DNA from: Pseudomonadota bacterium
GTDB taxonomy: Bacteria > Pseudomonadota > Alphaproteobacteria > Acetobacterales > Acetobacteraceae
Length of the DNA: 13,316 nt
Reading direction: 5' to 3'
NCBI GenBank assembly: GCA_021779655.1
Contig: JAJYAF010000024.1
Location: 1 to 13,316 of the forward strand
The notes beneath the pieces were generated by a model, which did not search any database, was not told the DNA's origin, and was given only the letters and a program-made list of their open reading frames with translations. A program made the position numbers and the translations under genes. This document shows, in pieces, positions 7,627 to 13,316 of this stretch. Within the stretch, counting starts at the first letter, position 1. Each line of letters begins with the position of its first letter.

Positions 7627-7643
7627 ATACTCAGAATGAGCAT
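7627..7643 (+). promoter_or_regulatory. putative NadQ operator 2
   Basis: ATACTCAGAATGAGCAT has arms ATACTCA and TGAGCAT (six of seven matching) around GAA. It starts 43 bp after operator 1, close to four helical turns, so two bound dimers would lie on the same DNA face. It ends one base before the nadA Shine-Dalgarno sequence AGGAGA (7645-7650). Bound protein there could act as a roadblock to elongation or pair with the first site. Confidence 0.65.
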
Positions 7644-7655
7644 TAGGAGAAAACG

Positions 7656-8624
7656 ATGTCCTTTTCCCTCGCGGACCTCTATGCGAAGGTTGCGCATGTG
7701 ATCCCATCCGCCGAATGGCAGATGTTCGCGCCGGAAATCGCAGCCATCCGCCGCTTGAAAGAGCAACGCAATGCGGTGATCCTGGCGCATAACTACCAGA
7801 CTCCGGAAATCTTCCATGGCGTCGCTGACATTGTCGGCGACAGCCTGGCCCTGGCGCGGGAGGCGCAAAGCACCGAGGCCGAGGTGATCGTGCTCGCCGG
7901 CGTACATTTCATGGCGGAGACGGCAAAGCTTCTCAATCCCGCCAAGACGGTGCTGGTCCCGGATATGCGTGCCGGGTGCTCGCTGGCGGAGAGCATCACG
8001 CCGGAAGATGTGCGGATGTTGCGAAAGCGGCATCCGGGCGTCCCGGTCGTCACCTATGTGAATACCTCGGCCGCCGTGAAAGCGGAATCCGATATCTGCT
8101 GTACTTCCGGCAATGCGAGAAAAGTGGTGGAAAGCCTTGGTGTGCCCGAGGTTATCATGATCCCGGACGAATATCTCGCGCGGAATGTCGCGGCGGGAAC
8201 AAACGTGCGGGTCATATCCTGGGCCGGGCATTGCGAAGTTCATGAACGGTTCACGGCTCCCGATATCCTGGCGCTGCGCGAGGCGCATCCTGGCATCGTC
8301 GTGCTCGCGCATCCGGAATGCCCGCCGGAAGTTGTCGCGGTAGCAGATTTCGCCGGGTCCACCGCCGCCATGAACGATTACGTGGTACGGGAAAAACCGG
8401 CACGCGCGGCACTGATTACCGAGTGCTCCATGAGCAGCAATATCGCTGTTGCAAACCCTGCGACAGAATTCGTGCAACCCTGCAATCTCTGCCCACACAT
8501 GAAGCGCATAACGCTTGTCAATATTCGTCATTCTCTCGAAACAATGCAGACAGAAATCAGGATTGATCCGCGAGTTGCGGAACGGGCGCGCATGGCGGTG
8601 GAGCGGATGCTGGCGGTACGATGA
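7656..8624 (+). CDS. nadA: quinolinate synthase NadA
   Basis: NadA condenses iminoaspartate (from NadB) with dihydroxyacetone phosphate to give quinolinate, the second step of de novo NAD synthesis. It is a cytoplasmic, oxygen-sensitive [4Fe-4S] enzyme of three similar domains. The 322 residues contain ILAHNYQ (42-48) and first cluster ligand Cys108 in [11 protein letters not shown]. They also contain [14 protein letters not shown] (133-146), second ligand Cys193 in [13 protein letters not shown] (219-222), and the third ligand among Cys276/Cys279 in PCNLCPHMK. The length fits the family. ATG 7656 has AGGAGA 5 nt upstream. The stop overlaps the nadB start in ATGA, so nadA and nadB are translationally coupled. 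Expression is probably controlled by the two operator-like repeats upstream. Confidence 0.97.
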   Translation: MSFSLADLYAKVAHVIPSAEWQMFAPEIAAIRRLKEQRNAVILAHNYQTPEIFHGVADIVGDSLALAREAQSTEAEVIVLAGVHFMAETAKLLNPAKTVLVPDMRAGCSLAESITPEDVRMLRKRHPGVPVVTYVNTSAAVKAESDICCTSGNARKVVESLGVPEVIMIPDEYLARNVAAGTNVRVISWAGHCEVHERFTAPDILALREAHPGIVVLAHPECPPEVVAVADFAGSTAAMNDYVVREKPARAALITECSMSSNIAVANPATEFVQPCNLCPHMKRITLVNIRHSLETMQTEIRIDPRVAERARMAVERMLAVR

Positions 8625-10087
8625 ACGGCAATCCGGTCATTATCGGCGGGGGCGTCGCCGGACTCATGGCGGCCATCCTGCTGGCCCCACGCCGGGCGAT
8701 TCTGCTTTGCACGGGCCGGCTTAGCGGCGGCACGGCGAGTGGCATGGCACAAGGCGGCATCGCCGCTGCGGTGGGCCGGGATGATTCCGTTCCGTTGCAT
8801 GTCGCCGATACCATGGCCGCGGGCGCCGGGCTGTGTGATGCGGAGGCGGTACACCGGATCGTTCAGGCCGGACCCTGGGCGGTTGAATTTCTGCTTGGCC
8901 TGGGCGCGAAATTCGCCACAAAGGGCGATACGGCAATGGCCAGCCTGGCGCTCGGGCTGGAAGCCGCCCATAGCCGGCGCCGCATCGTGCACGCCATGGA
9001 TGCCACGGGGCAGGAAGCAATGCGCGTGATGGCGCGTGCGGCAAGCGCAACGCCGGGCATAACCATCATTGAAAACACCAGAGCATGGCGCCTGGCGGTT
9101 CACGATAACGCCATCCAGGGCGTGTACGCAAACACACCGCAAGGCCGGTTGAACATCGCCGCCTCCATGGTAATTCTCGCAACCGGGGGTATCGGCGGGT
9201 TGTTCGCGCATACGACCAACCCCTTGAGCGCTGTCGGCAGCGGGCTTGCGATGGCCGCGCGGGCTGGCGCCGTGATGCGGGATATGGAATTTGTCCAGTT
9301 CCATCCAACCGCGCTGGCCTGCAACCGGGACCCGATGCCGCTAATCAGCGAAGCGGTGCGCGGCGAAGGCGCGGTATTGGTGGACGAAGCCGGGGTCGCC
9401 TTCATGCAAGGTGGGGATCTTGCAGCGCGGGACGTCGTGGCGCGTGCCGTGGCCGCGAAATACGCCGAGGGCGGCAAGGTATTCCTGGATGCCCGGCATG
9501 TCGATCCGGGACATTTCCCTGGCATGTTTGCCACCTGCCTGGAAAACGGCATCGATCCCGCATCGCAACCGATTCCGGTCCGATCGGCCGCGCATTACCA
9601 TATGGGCGGAATCGCGGTGAATGCGGAATGTGAAAGCAGCGTGCACGGGCTTTTCGCCATCGGCGAGGCCGCTTCCACCGGACTGCACGGCGCCAACCGG
9701 CTGGCGAGCAATTCGCTTCTGGAAGCGCTGGTGACGGGGCGGCTGGCCGCCGAAGCCTGCCTGGCAAGGGAGGCGCGGCCGATGCCGGAATTGCCCGCGC
9801 AGATTCCTGCCACACACCCTGAGCCATTGTCGCGCATTCGTGAAATCTGCGGTTCCCATTTAGGAATTTTACGCGATTCAAACGGGCTGTGCCGTGCCAT
9901 GACCGAACTGCGGGGCTATGCCGATCACTCGGACGCAGCGCTCATTGCATGGTTGATGGCGCGGGCCGCCTTCCGGCGGCAGGAGAGTCGCGGCGCGCAT
10001 TATCGGACCGATTTTCCCCATCTATTAGCCCCTCGCCATTCGCTTAGTCATATCTCGGAACTTTCAGGACTGGAGCTTGCCGCATGA
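8621..10087 (+). CDS. nadB: L-aspartate oxidase NadB
   Basis: NadB is an FAD enzyme that oxidises L-aspartate to iminoaspartate, using oxygen or fumarate as acceptor. It belongs to the succinate dehydrogenase/fumarate reductase flavoprotein family. The 488 residues begin with the FAD fingerprint [13 protein letters not shown] (6-18), then [15 protein letters not shown] (35-49) in the usual flavin-contact position. Substrate-site candidates are Glu114-His117 before RRRIVHAMD, His228 in EFVQFHPT, Arg270 in ARDVVARAV (comparable to E. coli Arg290) and His325 in AAHYHMGG (comparable to His351). The terminal FAD motif [16 protein letters not shown] lies at 356-371. It is about 50 residues shorter than the 540-residue E. 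coli protein, mainly in the C-terminal helical region. It overlaps nadA and nadC by ATGA at both ends. Confidence 0.96.
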   Translation: MNGNPVIIGGGVAGLMAAILLAPRRAILLCTGRLSGGTASGMAQGGIAAAVGRDDSVPLHVADTMAAGAGLCDAEAVHRIVQAGPWAVEFLLGLGAKFATKGDTAMASLALGLEAAHSRRRIVHAMDATGQEAMRVMARAASATPGITIIENTRAWRLAVHDNAIQGVYANTPQGRLNIAASMVILATGGIGGLFAHTTNPLSAVGSGLAMAARAGAVMRDMEFVQFHPTALACNRDPMPLISEAVRGEGAVLVDEAGVAFMQGGDLAARDVVARAVAAKYAEGGKVFLDARHVDPGHFPGMFATCLENGIDPASQPIPVRSAAHYHMGGIAVNAECESSVHGLFAIGEAASTGLHGANRLASNSLLEALVTGRLAAEACLAREARPMPELPAQIPATHPEPLSRIREICGSHLGILRDSNGLCRAMTELRGYADHSDAALIAWLMARAAFRRQESRGAHYRTDFPHLLAPRHSLSHISELSGLELAA

Positions 10088-10926
10088 GCATCCCGCATCT
10101 TCTGGTCGAGCAGGCGGTAGCGGCCGGGTTGCTCGAAGATCTCGGCCGCGCCGGGGATATTACCACGGAGGCGGTGATTCCCGCCGGTACGCAAGCAAGA
10201 TGCGTACTTTCGGCGCGCGAGCCCGGTGTCGTCGCCGGAATCGATTTCGCCCGCACCGCCTTCACGCTGACCGATCCTGAAATTCGCTTCGAGACCCTGC
10301 TCCCCGACACCGCCCGTGTCGCTCCCGGCGATCCGATCGCGATCATCCATGGCCCGGCTCGCGGCATTCTCAGCGCGGAGCGCGTCGCACTGAATTTTCT
10401 TGGCGCTCTATCGGGAATCGCAACGGCAACCCGGCAGATCGCCGATGCCATCGGGCATACCCGGGCCCGGATTACCTGCACGCGCAAAACCACACCCGGC
10501 CTTCGTTTCGCGCAGAAATACGCGGTACGCTGCGGCGGAGGGAGCAATCATCGTTTCGGGCTCGACGACGCGATGCTGATCAAGGACAACCACATCGCCA
10601 TCGCTGGCGGCATCATAGCTGCTTTGCGCGCGGCCAAGCGAAGTGCGGGGCATCTTGTGCAAATCGAGATCGAGGTGGAAACGTTGGCGCAGCTCGACGA
10701 AGCGCTGGCAGAGGGCGTGGATGTAGTGTTGCTGGACAACATGGACATTGCCACCCTGCGCGAGGCCATGCGGATGATCGACGGCCAGGCGATTGCCGAG
10801 GCCTCTGGCCGTGTCTCACCGCAAACCGCGCCGCGGATCGCAGAGACGGGCGTGGACTTGATCTCCGCTGGATGGCTGACCCACAGCGCCAAGGTGCTGG
10901 ATATCGGCCTCGATTTCGCGCGCTAA
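10084..10926 (+). CDS. nadC: nicotinate-nucleotide pyrophosphorylase (quinolinate phosphoribosyltransferase) NadC
   Basis: NadC converts quinolinate and phosphoribosyl pyrophosphate to nicotinate mononucleotide, releasing carbon dioxide and pyrophosphate. This completes the de novo branch. The 280 residues have the normal length and layout. They include [14 protein letters not shown] (18-31), Arg100 in [15 protein letters not shown], Arg134-Lys135 in CTRKTTPG, His156-Arg157 in SNHRFGL and Lys167 in LIKDNHI. Glu197/Glu199 in EIEVET and Asp218 in VVLLDNM follow, then the phosphate-binding end EASGRVSP (239-246). These are the quinolinate- and PRPP-binding positions of the family. The start ATG overlaps the nadB stop, so it is the last gene of a coupled operon. 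No clear intrinsic terminator follows; the DMT transporter gene converges 63 bp away. Confidence 0.97.
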   Translation: MSIPHLLVEQAVAAGLLEDLGRAGDITTEAVIPAGTQARCVLSAREPGVVAGIDFARTAFTLTDPEIRFETLLPDTARVAPGDPIAIIHGPARGILSAERVALNFLGALSGIATATRQIADAIGHTRARITCTRKTTPGLRFAQKYAVRCGGGSNHRFGLDDAMLIKDNHIAIAGGIIAALRAAKRSAGHLVQIEIEVETLAQLDEALAEGVDVVLLDNMDIATLREAMRMIDGQAIAEASGRVSPQTAPRIAETGVDLISAGWLTHSAKVLDIGLDFAR

Positions 10927-10989
10927 AAAATTGGTTTTGATCTACGTTTCAAGTTAGTGCCTGTGCGTTCAAGCCCGAATGTGCTTGCC

Positions 10990-12045
10990 TTAAGGCGTAT
11001 GCTCATGCGTATGCCGATGGTGCAGGTCCGGCCAGTGCATGTGCCTGTGCACCAGCCGCGCGTGCCGGTGCCTATGTGAGTGTGGTTCGCCCAGTGGCGC
11101 GTTTTCGCCATGCTCGTGCTGGTGGTGTTCGTCGTGGCTATGGCGGTGTTCGTGCGCCATCTCGCCGTGCTCATGCTCGTGCTCGTGCCGCTCCGCCAGA
11201 TGCAGCCAGAGGCCGAGGCCCATGAGCGCCCCGGAGATCAGCAGCCTCAACGATAGCGGTTCACCGAGGACTATCACCGCGATCGCGGCACCGACGAAAG
11301 GGGCGAGGGCGAAGTACGCGCCGGTTCGGGCCGTGCCGAGATGGCGCAACGCCATCACGAACAGAACCAAACTCACGCCGTAGCCAAGGAAGCCAACAAC
11401 GCCTGCGGCGGCGAGCAGCCCCGGCGCGGGGAAATGCCCGCCGGCGGCGAGCGCCAGCACCATGTTGACCACGCCGGCCGCCAGCCCCTTCAGCATCGCG
11501 ATCTGCACCGGATCAGCAGAGGAAAGTTTCCGGGTGAGATTATTGTCAATCCCCCAGCAGAGGCAGGCGCCAGTGATCAGAACGGCGCCGAAATCAAGGC
11601 TCGCCCGCCCCTGCCCGCACAGCAAGGCCGCCCCGCCAAGAATTGCGAGCGCGCCGAACAGCAGGCGGCGGTTTACATTCTCCCGGAACACGACCCACGC
11701 AATGCCCATGGTAGCCAGCCCCTCCAGGTTCAGCAGCAGCGACGCGTTGGCTGCGCTGGTAAGGGACAGGCCGAACATGAGCAGGAGCGGCCCGCCGAGA
11801 CCACCGGAGAGGATCACCAGCCCAAGCCATGGCAGGTCCGCGCGCCGCAGCGGCGCTTCGGCCGCTGGCAGGCGCAATGCAACGCGGAACAGGCGCAGAC
11901 ACGCGAGGCCAAGGCCGGCGCCCGAATAAAGCAGCCCGGCCATCATCCACGGGCTCATCGCTCCAAGCAGCAGCTTGGCAAACGGTGTGCTTGCGCCAAA
12001 CAACACGGCGGAGAGAAGGGCGAACAGAATGCCGGAGCGGAACAT
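10990..12045 (-). CDS. DMT-superfamily (EamA) transporter with histidine-rich tail
   Basis: This 351-residue inner-membrane protein has two EamA-type repeats (about 3-142 and 152-283) and about ten hydrophobic helices. It opens with FRSGILFALLSAVLFGASTP and includes the late segment TGAYFALAPFVGA (241-253), both typical of the superfamily. Residues 287-350 form a soluble tail with 24 histidines mixed with Glu, Asp and Arg, probably cytoplasmic and able to bind Ni, Co, Zn or Cu ions. I recall similar tails in other proteobacterial EamA proteins, so the type is not new, but its substrate is unknown to me. I start at ATG 12045, since AAGG (12052-12055) lies 6 nt upstream and the first helix begins there. 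The frame is open to 12159 but adds an unlikely charged leader. Possible jobs are metal efflux, or metabolite export with metal sensing. Confidence 0.88.
   Translation of the reverse strand: MFRSGILFALLSAVLFGASTPFAKLLLGAMSPWMMAGLLYSGAGLGLACLRLFRVALRLPAAEAPLRRADLPWLGLVILSGGLGGPLLLMFGLSLTSAANASLLLNLEGLATMGIAWVVFRENVNRRLLFGALAILGGAALLCGQGRASLDFGAVLITGACLCWGIDNNLTRKLSSADPVQIAMLKGLAAGVVNMVLALAAGGHFPAPGLLAAAGVVGFLGYGVSLVLFVMALRHLGTARTGAYFALAPFVGAAIAVIVLGEPLSLRLLISGALMGLGLWLHLAERHEHEHEHGEMAHEHRHSHDEHHQHEHGENAPLGEPHSHRHRHARLVHRHMHWPDLHHRHTHEHTP
10993..11188 (-). repeat. low-complexity CAC/CAT-GAG tract encoding the His tail
   Basis: The 3' end of the transporter gene is a degenerate short-period tract dominated by CAC/CAT and GAA/GAG codons (seen as GTG/ATG and CTC/TTC on the + strand). 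Codons are mixed, so selection appears to act on the histidines and not on a pure DNA repeat. Such tracts can expand or shrink by slippage, so tail length may differ between strains. Confidence 0.6.
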
Positions 12046-12078
12046 GCGGCACCTTAGCCTAGCCGTCCCGAACCGGAA

Positions 12079-12107
12079 ATAATAACCTTCATATGAAGAT
12101 CGAAAGG
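12079..12107 (-). promoter_or_regulatory. candidate promoter with palindromic operator for the DMT transporter gene
   Basis: On the minus strand a TATTAT box (12079-12084, five of six matches) lies 33 bp before the ATG. The perfect 12-bp palindrome CTTCATATGAAG (12087-12098) fills the spacer just upstream. Nearby ACCTT/AAGGT arms (12085-12089 and 12104-12108) form a wider imperfect inverted repeat. At 17-bp spacing the -35 (CCTTTC, 12102-12107) has no match to consensus, as is common at activator- or MerR-type promoters. No regulator gene lies beside it in the window. Confidence 0.35.
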
Positions 12108-12164
12108 TGACGCCAGTGCCGCGTTGAGGGGCAGCCATGTCATGAACCCACCCGCGCACGGTTA

Positions 12165-12260
12165 ACTGCCGGCTATCGCCGCGATCACTTGCGCGCGCTT
12201 GCCCAGTGAGTCGAGGTGGCGGACGGTGAGGTTCGGATCATGCGATCGAAGTTCCGGCTG
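12165..12260 (-). other. short stop-bounded open frame, possible gene relic
   Basis: Within the 272-bp gap between the DMT gene and the tRNA, the minus strand has 32 open codons bounded by TAG (12261-12263) and TAA (12162-12164). There is no ATG start. The composition is protein-like and includes NLTVRHLDSLGKRAQVIAAI. I do not recognise it. It could be the tail of a lost gene or simply chance in GC-rich DNA. The rest of the gap holds the DMT promoter region and nothing else that I can support. Confidence 0.15.
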
Positions 12261-12317
12261 CTACAGACGCTCACCGGAAAAACCGGAGGAAACGCCGTGC
12301 CCACTCAGGGACTGAAG

Positions 12318-12407
12318 TGGCGGAGAGAGAGGGATTCGAACCCTCGGTACGCTTTCACGCACACACGCTTTCCAAGCGTGCGCCTTAAGCCGCTCGGCCA
12401 TCTCTCC
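12318..12407 (-). tRNA. tRNA-Ser (anticodon GGA)
   Basis: The minus strand folds as a class II tRNA. The acceptor stem pairs GGAGAGA with TCTCTCC, with discriminator G and an encoded CCA (12318-12320). The D arm is GCC/GGC, and the anticodon stem is CACGC/GCGTG around the loop TTGGAAA, giving anticodon GGA (12371-12373) for codons UCC and UCU. A long variable arm (TGCG/CGTA) is diagnostic of serine here. The T arm is GAGGG-TTCGAAT-CCCTC. It lies 53 bp downstream of lepA on the same strand and may be read from it or from its own promoter. No integrase or att-like duplication was seen near its 3' end. Confidence 0.96.
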
Positions 12408-12431
12408 GGCACCGGGTGGTCTTAGCCAAAG

Positions 12432-12453
12432 CAAGGCGGGTGCTCAAGGCGGG
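12432..12453. repeat. short tandem direct repeat between lepA and tRNA-Ser
   Basis: CAAGGCGGG occurs twice (12432-12440 and 12445-12453) with a 13-bp period in the 53-bp lepA-tRNA gap. It is not a terminator, because it has no inverted arms or T run. It may be a slippage product with no function. Confidence 0.4.
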
Positions 12454-12460
12454 CACGAGA

Positions 12461-13316
12461 TCAGGCATCCATTTTCAGGGCGGCGAGAAAGGCGCTTTGC
12501 GGGATTTCGACCTTGCCGAACTGGCGCATGCGCTTTTTGCCTTCCTTCTGCTTCTCCAGCAGCTTGCGTTTGCGGGTGATATCGCCGCCATAACACTTCG
12601 CGGTCACGTCCTTGGATAGGGCCGAGATCGTCTCCCGCGCGATCACGCGGCCGCCGATTGCCGCCTGGATGGCGATTTTGAACAGCTGTTTCGGAATCAG
12701 CTCCTTCAGCTTGCCGCAAATCGCCCGGCCACGGGTCTCCGCCGCCGCCCGGTGGGCAATGAAGGAAAGCGCGTCCACCGGCTCCTGGTTCACCAGAATG
12801 GAAATCTTCACCAGATCGGCCTCGGCATAATCCTCCATCTGGTAGTCGAAGCTGGCATAGCCGCGGCTGACCGATTTCAGCCGATCGTAGAAATCAAACA
12901 CGACCTCGTTCAACGGAATTTTATATACCGCCATCGCCCGGTTGCCGACATAGGTAAGATCCACCTGCTGGCCCCGGCGCTCATTGCACAGCGTTAAAAC
13001 CGCGCCGAGATAATCGTCTGGCACCAGGATGGTCGCGCGTATCCACGGCTCCTCAAGATGGTCGATCACGCTGCCGTCCGGCATGTCGGACGGGTTGTGC
13101 AGCAATTCCACAACCCCATTCGTGCGGAAGACCTTATATACCACGGAAGGCGCGGTTGCGATCAAATTGAGGCCGAATTCACGGGAAAGCCGCTCCTGGA
13201 TGATTTCCAGATGCAAAAGACCAAGGAAGCCGCAACGAAAACCAAAACCAAGCGCCGCCGAAGTTTCCGCCTCGTAATGGAAGCTTGCGTCGTTCAGCCG
13301 CAGCTTGGCAAGCGAT
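12461..13316 (-). CDS. lepA: elongation factor 4 (LepA), C-terminal part; 5' end outside window
   Basis: The frame is open to the right edge, giving the last 284 residues of a protein that is about 600 long in the family. LepA is a ribosome-associated GTPase that affects initiation and can back-translocate stalled ribosomes. The GTPase domain is not in the window. The visible part starts in the conserved stretch with [20 protein letters not shown], followed by [16 protein letters not shown]. It continues through an EF-G-like domain ([19 protein letters not shown], then [20 protein letters not shown]). It ends with the LepA-specific C-terminal domain: [43 protein letters not shown] and [17 protein letters not shown]. 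An internal TTG at 13216 is a leucine codon, not the start. It is intact as far as seen, and a housekeeping gene. Confidence 0.97.
   Translation of the reverse strand, partial: SLAKLRLNDASFHYEAETSAALGFGFRCGFLGLLHLEIIQERLSREFGLNLIATAPSVVYKVFRTNGVVELLHNPSDMPDGSVIDHLEEPWIRATILVPDDYLGAVLTLCNERRGQQVDLTYVGNRAMAVYKIPLNEVVFDFYDRLKSVSRGYASFDYQMEDYAEADLVKISILVNQEPVDALSFIAHRAAAETRGRAICGKLKELIPKQLFKIAIQAAIGGRVIARETISALSKDVTAKCYGGDITRKRKLLEKQKEGKKRMRQFGKVEIPQSAFLAALKMDA

Noticed and set aside
7539..8531. 330-codon minus-strand open frame
   Set aside because: It is antisense to nadA and its promoter, which are strongly supported on +.
10924..10932. A/T run after nadC as a bidirectional terminator
   Set aside because: No GC-rich stem precedes the run on either strand.
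10987..10996. Palindrome GCCTTAAGGC at the end of the DMT gene
   Set aside because: It has no loop or T tract, overlaps the stop codon, and is short enough to be chance.
10998..11008. Half-site resembling the nad operator (ATGCTCA) near the end of the DMT gene
   Set aside because: It lies in histidine-tail codons, lacks the second arm, and is at the 3' end of a gene.
12216..12425. 69-codon + strand open frame with a RERDSNPRY-like stretch
   Set aside because: It is the antisense of tRNA-Ser(GGA). This peptide is a known type of false gene call produced by tRNA complements.
1..13316. Mobile elements, CRISPR arrays or phage genes
   Set aside because: No transposase or integrase motifs, terminal repeats or regularly spaced repeats were seen on either strand.

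Overview
The window is GC-rich, densely packed bacterial chromosome. I infer an alphaproteobacterium, probably Acetobacteraceae or a close relative. The reasons are protein style, the nadQ-nadABC arrangement, which I associate with alphaproteobacteria, and the tRNA-Ser(GGA) beside lepA. No rRNA gene or other definitive marker is present, so this stays an inference. I see no insertion sequence, CRISPR array, prophage or plasmid function.

Left part (1-5191): the 3' end of an aldo/keto reductase gene on + converges with a full-length ABC exporter (membrane domain fused to ATPase) on -. Divergent from the exporter, across about 128 bp, is a + strand pair: a family 4 glycosyltransferase and a major facilitator superfamily (MFS) transporter carrying sugar-porter-like motifs. 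The substrates of the three transport and glycosylation proteins cannot be read from sequence.

Centre (5192-10926): an NAD-centred block on +. It starts with a hexameric-type glutamate dehydrogenase that keeps all catalytic residues. Next, 69 bp on, is a NadQ-like regulator, a Nudix-fold domain with a degraded catalytic box plus a C-terminal winged helix. Then comes nadA-nadB-nadC, the complete de novo route from aspartate to nicotinate mononucleotide. The nad genes overlap by ATGA at both junctions. The nadQ-nadA gap holds a TTGACA promoter whose -35 box contains the nadQ stop codon. It also holds two 17-bp inverted-repeat sites of consensus ATRCTCA-N3-TGAGYAT, one over the -10 and one just before the nadA ribosome binding site. 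The simplest reading is that NadQ senses an NAD-related ligand and represses nadABC through both sites.

Right part (10990-13316): on -, a 10-helix drug/metabolite-family (DMT) transporter with a cytoplasmic-type tail holding 24 histidines in 64 residues. Its promoter region carries a perfect 12-bp palindrome. Beyond it lie tRNA-Ser(GGA) and the 3' part of lepA (elongation factor 4), both on -. No gap without a gene exceeds 300 bases; the largest is 272 bp, between the DMT gene and the tRNA.

I found no clearly novel system. The most worthwhile leads are the paired NadQ-type operators, the dead-Nudix sensor next to glutamate dehydrogenase, and the histidine-tailed transporter with its palindromic promoter.
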